From the NCBI GenBank assembly GCA_963585895.1, contig OY757921.1:82984439-83048438 (forward strand): DNA of 64,000 nt, given 5' to 3'. A program made the translations under genes and the position numbers. The notes below the pieces were generated by a model, which searched no databases, was not told the DNA's origin, and saw only the letters and a list, made by a program, of their open reading frames with translations. Source of the DNA: Sepioteuthis lessoniana (taxonomy: Eukaryota; Mollusca; Cephalopoda; Myopsida; Loliginidae). The number at the start of each line of letters is the position of its first letter. Position 1 is the first letter of the stretch. Of the stretch, positions 53,468 to 63,465 are shown in pieces.

Positions 53468-53672
53468 GTATTCAATGCCCTTGGAAAAGATATGGATCCA
53501 CCTGTTCTCCCAACCTGGTTATGAGCAAATAGTAGGGCAGATTGAGTTTCTGAGTCTTGGTAAGGCAACCAGTTAAGAAGAAAAATTCTAAATTCAAACC
53601 AGCTGTACTCCATTTAAAAATTTACCTTGTGTTGTATCCTATTTATGGTAGAGGGACTAGGTGAATATACAT
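53468..53672 (+). mobile_element. SINE-1, old 3' part
   Basis: 'atgcccttggaaaagatatg', 'gagcaaatagtagggcagat', 'ttggtaaggcaaccagtta' and 'aaaaatttaccttgtgttg'. Older subfamily, like 41383-41566. Confidence 0.68.
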
Positions 53673-53775
53673 GTACAATTTGTTAGAGAAAATAATGTAA
53701 CTATAGCAACTAAGGTAGGGATACCAGTTTGTAAAAATCAATATGTAATAACAACAATTCTTCATTCAATTTCCC

Positions 53776-53832
53776 CTGGCACCCTATTACAGTGGCCTTG
53801 TGTCAGACTAAGCCTATCATAGTGAATGGGAT
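53776..53832 (+). mobile_element. SINE-4 fragment
   Basis: 'ggcaccctattacagtggcc' and 'ttgtgtcagactaagcc' match the second half of the SINE-4 copy at 24.7 kb. Confidence 0.45.
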
Positions 53833-54029
53833 GCCGGGCATAAAGCTGTGGTTAGCCAACTAACTTAACAGACTTGTGTTAGCTTGTGTTATTCTTCCTG
53901 AACGCTCAACTCTTTTAGCCCTCAAGCCATTCCCTCTGTTTACCCAACTAAAACTTCAACCTACATATGCTCTATCAGCAATATTGATTGCTCACTCTTC
54001 CTTTATGAATATAGCAGACTCTGCAACCA

Positions 54030-54053
54030 TATATATATATATATATATATATA
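54030..54053. repeat. (TA)n microsatellite
   Basis: A short TA run just left of the Penelope-like remnant. Confidence 0.85.
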
Positions 54054-54124
54054 TAAAGAAAAATTAATTACAAGGTAATCCAAGTAGAAGGAGAGACCTA
54101 CTGAGAAGCAAAGTCAACACTATA

Positions 54125-54153
54125 GCGTTTCGGTTCTAATGAACCATCATCAG
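54125..54153 (-). ncRNA. Hammerhead-like ribozyme motif (Penelope type)
   Basis: On the minus strand: CTGATGA, one extra T, stem II GGTTC/GAACC with loop ATTA, then GAAA, a short stem III CGC/GTG with loop TATA, and a GTT cleavage-site triplet. AGTC before the core can pair with GACT after it (helix I), so the complete fold spans about 54109-54157. The extra base after CTGATGA departs from the canonical core, so activity is uncertain. Confidence 0.6.
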
Positions 54154-54543
54154 GACTGTGTGGGGTGATATTAGTGATGTTAAATCAACGTTGGTTGGAT
54201 GTTTAAAGATTCAAAATACAAAAACCTAGGGAAAATTTGTATAACAAGAAAAAGTTGGCCATTTAATTAGTGAATCATTTGAATTATTACAAATATCATG
54301 TAGTATTTATGTTCTGTTTGTTTATCAAGAAAGATTTCGGATCAAAAGGGAGGAAGAAAAAGAAGGACAAAAAGAAAAAGAGAAAGCATAAAATTATGAT
54401 ATATGTGGAATATATTAACTAAAAATGGAATATATTGTAGCTATTTAAAATGGACTTTCTCAAGTAAGGAGTAAAATTATAAAAGCTAGGACGAGTATTT
54501 AGGGAATTACAGTGTGAAATAGCAGTGGCTTCAAAAATTCGTC

Positions 54544-54867
54544 TTAGTTTTTTATTATGAATGTAAATGAGCATTTTTGCTGAATTGAAATCAAAATTGT
54601 AATTAGATTGAGAAATGTGTTGAAATAGTGAATTGTTATGTCTCTTTTGTGTTCTTTCAAGTGAATGTGAAGGTTCCGAGATGTTTCACCAATATATTTT
54701 AGTTTACCATTCTTACAAGGGATACAATAAACAGTGGTGTCTTGAAATATGTTGCATTGAGGGCTAGAGTGTACTAATTCGTGGATTGAATATGTATGCA
54801 AACACACACATTTTGAGAGGGTGTTGAAAGTTTTCAATAAATGACGAGTTTCTTTTGCGAAAAGCAA
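54544..54867 (-). pseudogene. GIY-YIG endonuclease domain of a Penelope-like element
   Basis: The frame includes TVYCIPCKNGKLKYIGETS, which is the GIY-YIG signature (here VYCIPC...KYIGET), followed by RNLHIHLKEHKRDI with the helix carrying the conserved Arg/His/Glu positions. In Penelope elements this domain nicks target DNA. Upstream the frame is broken (a second frame at 54961-54764 continues the homology weakly). Sequence after KRDI is decayed. Confidence 0.78.
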
Positions 54868-55214
54868 AGTAAAGATTTGTTTGTTTTATTTTGCTTTTTT
54901 TTGAGAAAAGCAAAATAATTTTTTCAATAAATGTAAACATTGCTTTGTTGGTTAATGGCAAAAATCCCTTTGATCTCCTAAAAATATTTGCGTTAAAGCT
55001 ATTGAAAATGGTGATAAATCAGAATGCCCCAGGCTTGAATAGAGGTCTCTCATCAAATTTTTGATGATTGAGAAGAGCAAACCATGTGAAATTTACAGAA
55101 GAATATATGATGTATACTGAGAAGCATGTTTTAGGAAAAAAAAAAAAGAAAATGTTTACAAAGGGGCTAAATGTGTACATTTTCTTTTTTTTTTTTTTAA
55201 GTAGAGGAATTATA

Positions 55215-55465
55215 TTGCGAATTGAATTACCATGACAAGAAAATCCAGTGAATACTTGAGTGTGATACATGGAAACACTGAACAGCTGTTTCAAACTTAT
55301 TAGGTCTCATCAGCAGTGTATACTGTGACCTCCCCCACTGGAGATTGAACCAATGACCACCGAATGCAGAGCCAAAACTCTACCACTGAGACTTCAATTC
55401 AAATTGCACACAAGTGATGACAAACAAACTAGTCATGGTAATTGCGCGGCCAATTAAGTGAGGTG
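55215..55465 (-). mobile_element. tRNA-like plus hammerhead element, minus copy
   Basis: On the minus strand the unit starts with 'gcgcaattaccatgactag', continues with a tRNA-like region (box A-like 'gtctcagtggtagag', box B-like 'ttggttcaatctcc'), then the hammerhead motif, and closes with 'cttgtcatggtaattc', the reverse complement of its own start. It faces the plus copy at 55.5-55.74 kb. No coding potential. Confidence 0.75.
55272..55323 (-). ncRNA. Hammerhead ribozyme motif, minus copy
   Basis: Helix I strand TATACACTG, core CTGATGA (55313-55307), stem II GACCT...AGTTT with loop AATA, GAAA (55292-55289), a palindromic CAGCTG as stem III, a GTT cleavage triplet, then CAGTG pairing back to CACTG. 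Stem II has one mismatch and one G-T pair, and the triplet is GTT where the plus copy has GTC, so this copy is probably weak. Confidence 0.78.
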
Positions 55466-55574
55466 ACCATGTCCTTGGTAAAGAGTACGGATGTAACTTG
55501 CAAGACATTCAGGTTAACTGGCCGTGCAATTATCATGACTAGTTGGTTTGACATCACTTGTGTGCGATGTGAAC

Positions 55575-55640
55575 TGCCGGCTCAATGGTAGAGTTTCAGC
55601 TCTGTATTCTGTGGTCACTGGTTCGAATCTCTAGTGGAGT
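55575..55640 (+). ncRNA. tRNA-like sequence (promoter-bearing head)
   Basis: 'ggctcaatggtagag' (55579-55593) has the shape of box A and a tRNA D-arm, and 'ggttcgaatct' (55620-55630) that of box B and a T-loop. Distance between them fits a tRNA. 'cactg' and 'tagtg' can form a T-stem with one G-T pair. There is no good acceptor stem, so it is a retroposon head and not a working tRNA gene. Confidence 0.72.
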
Positions 55641-55649
55641 AGATCATGG

Positions 55650-55698
55650 TATACACTGCTGATGAGAAATATAAGGTCGAAACAGCTGTCCAGTGTTT
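55650..55698 (+). ncRNA. Hammerhead ribozyme motif, plus copy
   Basis: Helix I TATACACTG, core CTGATGA (55659-55665), stem II region 55666-55678, GAAA (55679-55682), palindromic CAGCTG (55683-55688), GTC cleavage triplet ending at 55690, then CAGTGT pairing with ACACTG. All core bases are intact, but stem II is reduced to about two pairs (GA/TC). Combining both copies gives a perfect GACCT/AGGTC stem II. The six-base palindromic stem III suggests a type I ribozyme that works best as a dimer. Confidence 0.85.
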
Positions 55699-55745
55699 CT
55701 GTATGTCGTGCGCAGGTGTTTGCCGCATTTTCTGGGCTAAATATA

Positions 55746-56188
55746 TTTACCACGATGAGTTTGAGTAAAAAATACCGTCCATGGAATGGAAACACACTGA
55801 CTCTGGTAAAGTAAAGTTCTGGGTGCAGCAGTCAGTAAAGAAGGTCATGCTGACAGTCTTATAGAACATGAAAGAACCCATCATTTTGTTTGAGCGATTA
55901 AGTATTACTGTTATAATGGTATTTGCTCTTGAAACATTGATATTGCAACAGAGTTGGAAGAGATAATAATAATAGTTACTTGAAACCATATTATTGCTGG
56001 CAAATCATTATTAATAGACAGGAATATTTTCAACAACATAATTGTGGACAAATTGTTTGTATTAAGAATAGTTTCTTGAGAGTTAATTGCTAATGATTAT
56101 TGTAACGGAATGGGAATAGCTATTTGAAACCATATAATAGTGGCTTTTTTATCACATTATCAAAAATTATTTTTATTGTATCTAAATA
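55746..56188. other. Unassigned sequence
   Basis: No family match. The 80-codon minus frame at 55747-55989 has no known domain. Confidence 0.4.
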
Positions 56189-56199
56189 TTTCTCTTTGT

Positions 56200-56575
56200 T
56201 GTTTAATGGCATATCAACCTTATTGGGTTATTTACTGCTAAATTCACCCTTCTTGAACAGTATGGTACTATCTAACCCATAACTGGGAAGATAAGGGAGT
56301 TCATACCTTTTCCAAGGGTATTTGTTCGAAAGTGAACATAACAATTTGTTTGTTGTTTAATGGCATATCAACCTTCTTGGGTTATTTACTGCTAAATCCA
56401 TCCTACTGGGACAGTATGGTACTATCTAACCCATAGCTGGGAGGATAATGGAGTTCATAACTTTCCCGGGGGTATTTGTCTGAAAGGGAACATAATAGCG
56501 AGACTGGAGCTTGAACTCGCTTACAACAATTCTGCAGTCCAGCTCTTTAACCATTACACCACAAGGACACCCACC
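56200..56575 (-). mobile_element. SINE-2 tandem pair in one target-site duplication
   Basis: The right unit (56347-56575) is full length, with reversed box B 'ggagcttgaactcgc' and box A 'taaccattacaccacaagg'. The left unit (56200-56348) has only body and tail. Both share private features ('tttactgctaaat', 'cagtatggtactatctaacc'). The only duplication, 'tttctctttgt', lies at 56189-56199 and 56576-56586, outside both. Confidence 0.88.
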
Positions 56576-56586
56576 TTTCTCTTTGT

Positions 56587-57239
56587 CCTAAGTAGCAAAT
56601 ACTCAATATTGCTATTGTGTAGAATTTATATCAAAAATTGTCATACCATGCAAATATATTCACACACACACATACTATATGAAGGAATTTGTAAGACAAA
56701 TGGGAATATTCTTTTGAAATTACTTATTTGTTTATTATTATTCTAACCTTAGGTCATCATCTGGAGAGAAGTTTTTTGGGAAGAAAAATTCTTTAAAAGA
56801 AGCAATAATTATTTTTTGAACTGACAGTATTCTAATCATGACAACCTGACTGAGAGTATTACACATGGAAGCGTTTGAAAGGTGTGGGTTGGGCATATTT
56901 CAAATTAGCTGTAATTGTTTTAGTTAGATATTTCACCAAAGCATTTGTTTATTTAGGTGTTTATGTAGCAACACATCTGTTCATTCTATGTAAAAATGGT
57001 GTTTCGAGGAAGGTTAAGCTTATGTTTGTAGGTAAATAAGTACATTTTTTTTTACAAAAAGTTAATTTTCTTCTTGACCAAAGACACCGGGATTTTATTA
57101 TTTCTAGTAAAAAATTAAGTTACTAAAACAGATATAATTAGTTTTTATTTATTACCAAACTATAGAGCATTGAAAATCTGTAAAAAATGTATGAATATTT
57201 AACAGTTTAAAAATAAGTACACCCCTAATGTTTTTACAG
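56587..57239. other. Unassigned AT-rich sequence
   Basis: No gene or family member recognised. Confidence 0.4.
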
Positions 57240-57632
57240 CCCAGTCATCTCGGCAGAGAGGGTAAGACCCCTACTCTACTACTCAAATAAGTGTTCTAGA
57301 TATGACAAAAAACCATCTGATGGTGAGGCTCCAGTCCTAAAACTTTATGGAATGAGGAGTACTTCTTTGCTACCATCACTCTCAGGTTCACTCTGTACAC
57401 GTAAAGGTCCCATCTATGAGTCAAATAGAAATATAATAATTTACTACACTTGACACCATTTAACTGTGCTGAAACAAATTTCTGACATTAAATTGAGTTA
57501 TTAGTGTATAAAAAGCAATACTTAAAACAGTTTAACTGTGTGCAAACAAATGAGCTCTAGCTACAAACTATTCATTTACAAATTATATATATAAATAAAT
57601 AGGATTTAGCAGGCTTCATATGCCATAAAACA
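57240..57632 (-). repeat. Rep-B copy, diverged
   Basis: 'cccagtcatctcggcagaga', 'gttctagatatgac', 'cccatctatgagtcaaatag', internal 'tttaactgtg..caaac' units and tail 'gcttcatatgccataaaac'. Confidence 0.75.
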
Positions 57633-57689
57633 CAACTGTCCAACCTAGTGTCTTTATATTTCATTGTATGGCCTTTTCCCTCTCTCTCA

Positions 57690-57743
<54 letters not shown>

Positions 57744-57770
57744 AAATTATATATATATATATATAATTTT
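57690..57770. repeat. (CA)n(TA)n microsatellite
   Basis: About 18 CA dinucleotides followed by two TA runs separated by 'aaatt', the latter forming a short palindrome. Confidence 0.95.
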
Positions 57771-58104
57771 ACTAGCATTTTAGATCTGATTTAATGTTCT
57801 AGATCTTATCTAATAGAAAGTTTATGAATTTCGCTTAAATGTATCTATATATATATATATATATTAGAATTATTATTTTCCAGACTGGTTGTGACACTTT
57901 TGGCCCCATGAAATTTTTAGTGACAGTGATAAGAACATGAATTATTGTCTTTTTAGTTTTTATATTGCTCTACTTAGAAGTATCCAAGCAACCTCAATGC
58001 TAACGTTTGCTTTTTGCATAGCTTCAATAGCTTAACATTTAGGTGGGTCAAAAGTTCTGCAATATTTGCATTTCAAACACAAGGTATTACTTTACATCTA
58101 GTGG

Positions 58105-58335
58105 AATCTAGGGGTCCAGAGTGGTAGTACCTGATAGGGTCCTATCTATGGGTCAAATAGAACTAATCTGTGTACTTAAGCTAAACTGAATAGTTTGAAA
58201 GAGAACTGTTTTGACATCTAAAATGCGTAATTATGCTATCCTGAATTGTTTGAAATAAAACTGTTTATATGTACAAAAATGGATTTGGCATTAAATAACC
58301 AACGATGGTTGGTATGGCATAAACCAAACCTATTC
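58105..58335 (-). repeat. Rep-B fragment
   Basis: 'ccagagtggtagtacctgat', 'cctatctatgggtcaaatag', two internal units and tail 'ggcattaaataaccaacg'. The start is truncated in the conserved block. Confidence 0.78.
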
Positions 58336-58345
58336 ATTTTAGAAC

Positions 58346-59049
58346 ATTTTTTCTTTATCTAAATACTGATTAAAAATTTTAACACCTGATAAAGGAACTG
58401 TGATATTACTTCCTTTGTCTCCCAAAGATCTTCTACTAATGAATGCTAGACAGCAACACCATTGCAACAGACTCATTCTCTTTTAGCAAGTCATGTTCAA
58501 GAAGCAGGGACTTGTTCTTGCCCTCCTTGGGGGATGTTTGTTATTAATGGACCCCATCAGGCATTAAACAGGAGACTACAAAATAGTACATAGAATACAA
58601 TACCATAAGCTTATTTTTGCATACATATATGTATATCAAGTAATTACCATTAACTAATAACAAAAGGAACTCTTCTCAGATATGTAAAAATCTTACGAAC
58701 TTCCATACCTCTTAGAAACTTTACACAAGGACTTCATAAACATCTTCATTCTCTGATTTTGTATCCTTTTTATTTATGTATTCTCTTTTCTATTTAGTTT
58801 TTTCAAGCAATGAAACTTGTTAAGTTGTACAAATTGTTTTTACATTAATTACCACTACCAAAATGATTATCACAACTAACAATTTTAAGTATCAGCTTTA
58901 ACTTACAATAATATTTTTTCTACAAGTGAAATCCTTTATGCTGAACACAGACCATCACCATCAAAAGATACTCAACATCCTTACCTATTCTCCATCACAC
59001 TTGGTAGGCCCGCTGGATGTCATCCAGCATCAGATCACAGCTGATTAAT
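58346..59049. other. Unassigned sequence
   Basis: GC-richer around 58480-58570, otherwise AT-rich. No known motif. Confidence 0.4.
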
Positions 59050-59640
59050 GTAAGTCTCTGCTAGTCACTCAACACTATTGTGTCCATGCGTAGGAGTCTA
59101 TAGGAAAACATTGCTTAGGAGTTCATTCTTATATATCCAGCGTGTCTTACTTGCTTTTCTTGAATAGTTTGTGAGATGGAAGGTCAGTGTCCGTACAACT
59201 GCTGTTTTATCAGGTGTTGTATCCAGGATTTCGGTTTCGGTTTCTTTGTGTAATGGTATATCAATCTTTGTAGATTATTTAATGCCAAAGCCATTCTCCT
59301 AGAAGAACAGTAGTGGTACTATTTAATCCATAGCTGGGAGGATAAGGGGGTTCATACCTTTCCCAAGGGTACTTGCCCAAAAGTGAACGTAATAGCACGA
59401 CTGGAGTATGAACTCGCATACTACAATTCCGCTGTTCATCGCTTTCAGCATTACACCACGAGGACACCTCGTATCCAGGATTTGTTCAAAGCAGTATGCA
59501 ACATCCTTGTCTAGTTCCTATCAATTTTTTTTCTCCAAGTATTTGCTTATAAACCAAGTGGTGCAACTGAACAGTCATACTGACATGCCGAAAGTTTGGA
59601 AGAACTATTTTATCAACCCTACGAGTATGAAAATCATTCA
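59050..59640 (-). mobile_element. Old RTE-like LINE 3' fragment, interrupted by SINE-2
   Basis: Reverse orientation: 'tgtccatgcgtaggagtcta', 'ggaaaacattgcttaggagt', 'agcgtgtcttacttgc', 'gtgagatggaaggtcagtgt' and 'acaactgctgttttatcagg'. Beyond the SINE it continues with 'atttgttcaaagcagtatgc' and 'accaagtggtgcaactg', the equivalent of the LYGCTTW region. Confidence 0.72.
59232..59470 (-). mobile_element. SINE-2, full length, with target-site duplication
   Basis: Near-consensus reverse copy (reversed box B 'ggagtatgaactcgc', reversed box A 'agcattacaccacgagg'). 'gtatccaggattt' at 59219-59231 and 59471-59483 is a perfect 13-bp duplication. Confidence 0.94.
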
Positions 59641-60304
59641 CAAAATATACAAGTGTAATAAGTCTCCCTCTATTTAAATAACATGATGAAAAAACAAAAA
59701 AATAACATCGACAAAAACTTGTAAAGAATAATGACATAAGAACTTGTTGAAATATTTTGGCTTTAACAGCTTGATTTAATTCCAGGATATTCAATTGAGA
59801 AAAGTGTAATAAAAAGCAACAAGAAGATGAAAATAAACCAAAAATTAATTAACTTCTGCAGAAAAAGAGACTCAAACTTTTTATATTCAGATTCTTGACA
59901 CCAATAACTTTTTTTTTCATTTGAGTTCATTTCTTTAGCCTTTTCTTAATGATGAGTGATGCAACAAATTTGAAATTTATAACGGAAAATGTTTTCTTGT
60001 TGAATAAAAAAAGAAAAAAAAGAAGCTTAGCCTCTTCTCTATTGAAGACATCCCAAATTCAGTTAAAGACATGACATGAGAAAAGAATGGCCACCACTCA
60101 AAAGAGTGAATAACTGACTTGCAAATTTCAAAAGATAATTTTACTGAATATGATAACTCATGAAAGACTGTCTAATAAATAAATATTTTGAATGCTTTTT
60201 AATCTCAAATAATATATGGATATACGAATGATAGTCTCAAATATTTCTGTGTAAACATAAAAAGATACATTTTTTAAAACCAACCAAACTCTTTATTTTG
60301 TAAA
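59641..60304. other. Unassigned AT-rich sequence
   Basis: Nothing recognised. A-rich in places. Confidence 0.4.
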
Positions 60305-60437
60305 CCTACATACAGCAGCTCTGTGAGGATACGGTATGTAGCCCTGAGGACCTGCCAGAAGTGATGAATGATAGGGAGGAGTGGTGAGAGAGGGTCAGGT
60401 ATATCTGTGCTGGTGGCATGATAATGATGATTTTTTA
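60305..60437 (+). mobile_element. RTE-like LINE, extreme 3' end
   Basis: 'cagcagctctgtgaggatac', 'cctgaggacctgccagaag', 'gatagggaggagtgg' and a terminal 'ggcatgataatgatga' correspond to the last 40 codons and tail of the LINE at 14 kb. A very short 5'-truncated insertion. Confidence 0.85.
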
Positions 60438-60657
60438 AAAACAATTTGAGGCCATAAAAGGACAAATGTTACTCTGAGAGTGATAATTTTCAAAATTAAA
60501 ATAAAAACTTTTTAAGTTGATGCATCTTTCTTTAAACACCTAAGTGAGAGCTGTGCAACCTGTGGCCTTCTAAAGCATCATGAACAGCCCTTCCACTGGC
60601 CTTTTTAAATGATAAATTAAAATAGCAAATTTGCACCTTGACTATCATCATCATCAT

Positions 60658-60938
60658 ATTTACCCAACCCCTCCTCTCGGGCAGGATATGACACAAGGTC
60701 AATTTTTTAAGCGGAGTTTAACAGGTTTGAATTCAGAGTTTTCCTTCTCCTAGACTAGTTGCCTCACCAAGGCTGAAGAACCTAGTCTGTCCTACTATTT
60801 ACCCATAGCTGGAGGGAGAATAATTGGATTCATACCTTTCCCAAGGGTATTAGTGCTATGTGAAATGCAAACAGTCCAGGATTTGAACTCGTGTCGCCGT
60901 GTCCAATTCCTGCGACGATAAGCATTACACCACGGGCA
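60658..60938 (-). mobile_element. SINE-1 inserted in the simple-repeat tail of a LINE
   Basis: Full-length reverse copy from 'atttacccaacccctcc' to 'accacgggca'. The flanks 'cttgactatcatcatcatc' type (60637-60657 and 60939-60959) duplicate 21 bp that include the (ATC)n tail of the neighbouring LINE. A small deletion lies near 'cagtccagg'. Confidence 0.93.
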
Positions 60939-60944
60939 CTTGAC

Positions 60945-61276
60945 TATCATCATCATCATCATCATGTTGTGCCGCTAGCATGGATATCCCTTAACCTCTC
61001 TCGCCACTTCTCCCTATCGTTCATCTCCTCTGGCAGGTCTTCAGAGCTACACCCCGTATCCTCACATAGCTGCTGTATGTATGTTCAAGCTGGTCATCCT
61101 GCTTTTGCTTGGCCATATGCAGGGGTCCATAGGAGAACATCACTCATGAGCTCGTCCTTGCTTCTCCAGCAGTGTCCTGCATGTCTGGTTTGTCTAAGTT
61201 GGATAGTTTTTGTGATGGGAGTCAGGTGGCCGTATAGTTGGTGCCTTGTCGGGTGTTGCTGCCAGGACTTGTTCAA
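60945..61276 (-). mobile_element. RTE-like LINE, 3' end, young
   Basis: The minus strand encodes NKSWQQHPTRHQLYGHL, QTRHAGHCWRSKDELMSDV and TPAYGQAKAG, the C-terminal region of the LINE protein, with few changes from the 14 kb copy. The tail is (TGA)n. It is 5'-truncated at about 61276, where a Rep-B tail fragment begins. Confidence 0.9.
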
Positions 61277-61321
61277 TATTGCAAATAACCAACAAAGGTT
61301 GATATACCATCAAACTAGGGA

Positions 61322-61838
61322 GGTTCAAGTTAGGCTGTAGCTTTGGGGAATGCGGAGCACCTCTTCATTGCTATTGCTCGCAGGTCCACTCTAGTCCGGA
61401 GTGGTAGCACCTGATAAGGGTCCTATCTATGGGTCAAATAGAATTAAACTGCATATTTATGCTAAACTGAACTTCTTGAAATAGAACTGTTTTTGACAAT
61501 TAAACTGTACTGACACTAAACTGAATTGTTTGAAATAGGACTGTTTTGACATTTAATTGTATGTAAACAAAAATTATTCTTATACTAAACTGAATTGTTT
61601 GAATTAGAACTGTTTGAATAAACTGTATAGCTTGAAATAGAAATGTTTTTGACAATTAAACTGTCTACTTATGCTAAACTGAATTGTTTGAAATAGAAGT
61701 GTTTTGACATCTGTGTGTAAACAAAAAACTGGACTTATTCTAAACGGAATTGTTTGAAAGTTTTTTGAAAATGACTTAATTCAGTGTAAAGTGACCTGAA
61801 AAGGGTTGATACGCCATAAAACAAAACAACTAACCAAC
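61322..61838 (-). repeat. Rep-B copy
   Basis: Conserved block from 'gtagctttggggaatgcgga' through 'gggtcctatctatgggtcaa', seven internal 'aaactgaattgtttga' units and the tail 'ggttgatacgccataaaac'. A separate scrap of the tail ('aaaggttgatataccatc') lies at 61277-61312. Confidence 0.83.
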
Positions 61839-61850
61839 CATACCATCAAA

Positions 61851-62324
61851 GAAAAAAAAACAAACTAAAAGTCCAAGTGACAGCAAGTCTCCTCAGCTCT
61901 CCAGGACTCATTTACAATATCATTATTATTGTTATTAGTCATCATATCTCTGTAAAACTTGGAAGAACAAAATTGTAGCTGGCAGAAGTCCAGGTGGGAA
62001 ATATCTTTATGGCAAACTGCCTTTGAACAGACATCCCTGACTCCATCAAAAATTCTGGATGCATGTACAGAATTTTGTTAAATGGAGTAAATTGCATCAA
62101 TTAGAATTGTTTGATGTTATTGTTATTCAATGTAAGTGAATTGTGCCAAAGGTCAGAACAAGTTCAAGGAATTTAGTTCTGATACTATATTTGGCAGGAG
62201 AGTGTGTTGTCCTTCAGTTGCATCATAAGAGACTGATCAACAAAAGAATCAGGATAAGGACAACTCATATATATATATATATATATATTAGTTTTTTCTG
62301 TAATTTATCTCACAATTTTCTGGC
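61851..62324. other. Unassigned sequence with (TA)n
   Basis: (TA)n at 62268-62288. No gene or family match. Confidence 0.4.
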
Positions 62325-62850
62325 CCAGTTGGCTTGGGCTGCAGAATACACCAACTGCATCTCAGCAGAGCAGTTAGACCCCCACCCCTGCAATCAACAA
62401 GTATCCTGGATATGACACTAAACAATCTGATGGTGAGACTCCAGTAATGCTGGAGCTTTGGGGAATGCAGAGTAACCCTTTATTGCTATCACTCCAAGGT
62501 TCACTCTGGCCTAGAGTGTCTGGTAGCACCTGATAGGGCCCTATCTATTGGTTAAATAGAACTAAACAGTGTATTTATGCTAAAGTGAATTGTTTGAAAT
62601 AGAACTGTTTTGACAATTAACTGTATGTGAAGAAATGACTGATGTCTAATTGAATTGTTCGTGATACCTAGCAATACTTGAAACCATTTAACTTTGTTGA
62701 CTAAATTGATAGCTTGAAATAGAACTGTTTTTAACATTTAAATTGTATACTTATGCTAAACTGAATTGGTTGAAATAGAAGTGTTTATATGTATGAAAAG
62801 GGATTTGGCATTGAATTACCTACAATGGTTGATATGCCATAAATCCAAAC
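62325..62850 (-). repeat. Rep-B copy, complete
   Basis: 'cccagttggcttgggctgca', 'tatcctggatatgacactaa', 'gatagggccctatctattgg', internal units and tail 'ggttgatatgccataaatcc'. The middle shows mixed unit types ('gaagaaatgactgatg'). Confidence 0.86.
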
Positions 62851-63107
62851 CAAACCAAATTACAATTTTCTAACTTTGTGTTGTTTCTGTATATTCCAAG
62901 GTGGATTAATATTTTTAGTCTGACACTTCCTCATTAACTAAATTTTAATCTGAAAATTTCACTGTGACCTTTGTGATTAATATTCACCATTTAATCAATA
63001 ACACTAAAAAGGAAGGTGGGTTATGTTAAAAAATGAATATCTGTTGTGTCAAATCTAACAATTATTTTCTAAAATAGGCCTCAGCACTCCAAAACCGAGA
63101 CAGACCA

Positions 63108-63417
63108 AGTATTATCATGATGATCAACATGTGCTGACAACCCAGATTTCCTTGCCATCTATCCCTTGTGGTCATCACTCTTAGTGGGTCCTCTAGACGG
63201 CACCCACTATCTCCACAGAATTGTTGAATGTTGCTTGTCCACTAAAACTGGTATGTACATGTTGAAGAAGGCAATAGAAGGACATTGCTGATGAGTTTGT
63301 CCATACTTCTTCTGCATTATCTAGCTCAACTTACTTAGATGGTTTATGTGATGAGAGGTAAGTGGCCATACAATTGCTGTTTTGTAAGGTGCTGCTTCTG
63401 GGATTTGTGCAAAACAA
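63108..63417 (-). mobile_element. Old RTE-like LINE 3' fragment
   Basis: Reverse: 'ccttgccatctatccc' and 'cactcttagtgggtcctcta' (the DLP..MDDRDGW region), 'ggacattgctgatgagttt', 'ggccatacaattgctgtttt' and 'tgctgcttctgggatttg'. Stops throughout. Confidence 0.75.
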
Positions 63418-63463
63418 CACCAAAAATTTTTAATTTGTCAAGTCTGCAAAGGAAACATACACA

Positions 63464-63465
<2 letters not shown>

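Larger units (their letters stand above)
54080..54961 (-). mobile_element. Penelope-like element remnant, 3' part
   Basis: The minus strand carries the C-terminal endonuclease coding region (54867-54600), then AT-rich non-coding sequence, and ends with a hammerhead-like motif at 54125-54153. This order and content fit Penelope-like retroelements, which pair a reverse transcriptase with a GIY-YIG endonuclease and carry hammerhead motifs in their terminal repeats. The reverse transcriptase is absent. Confidence 0.75.
55513..55745 (+). mobile_element. tRNA-like plus hammerhead element, plus copy
   Basis: An inverted copy of the minus unit. It starts 'ggccgtgcaattatcatgac', has a shared 'catcacttgtgtgc' spacer, tRNA-like head, then the hammerhead motif. 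Beyond the hammerhead it has 'gtatgtcgtgcgcagg', where the minus copy instead ends in an inverted copy of its own start. The pair form a large palindrome centred near 55490. Confidence 0.75.
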
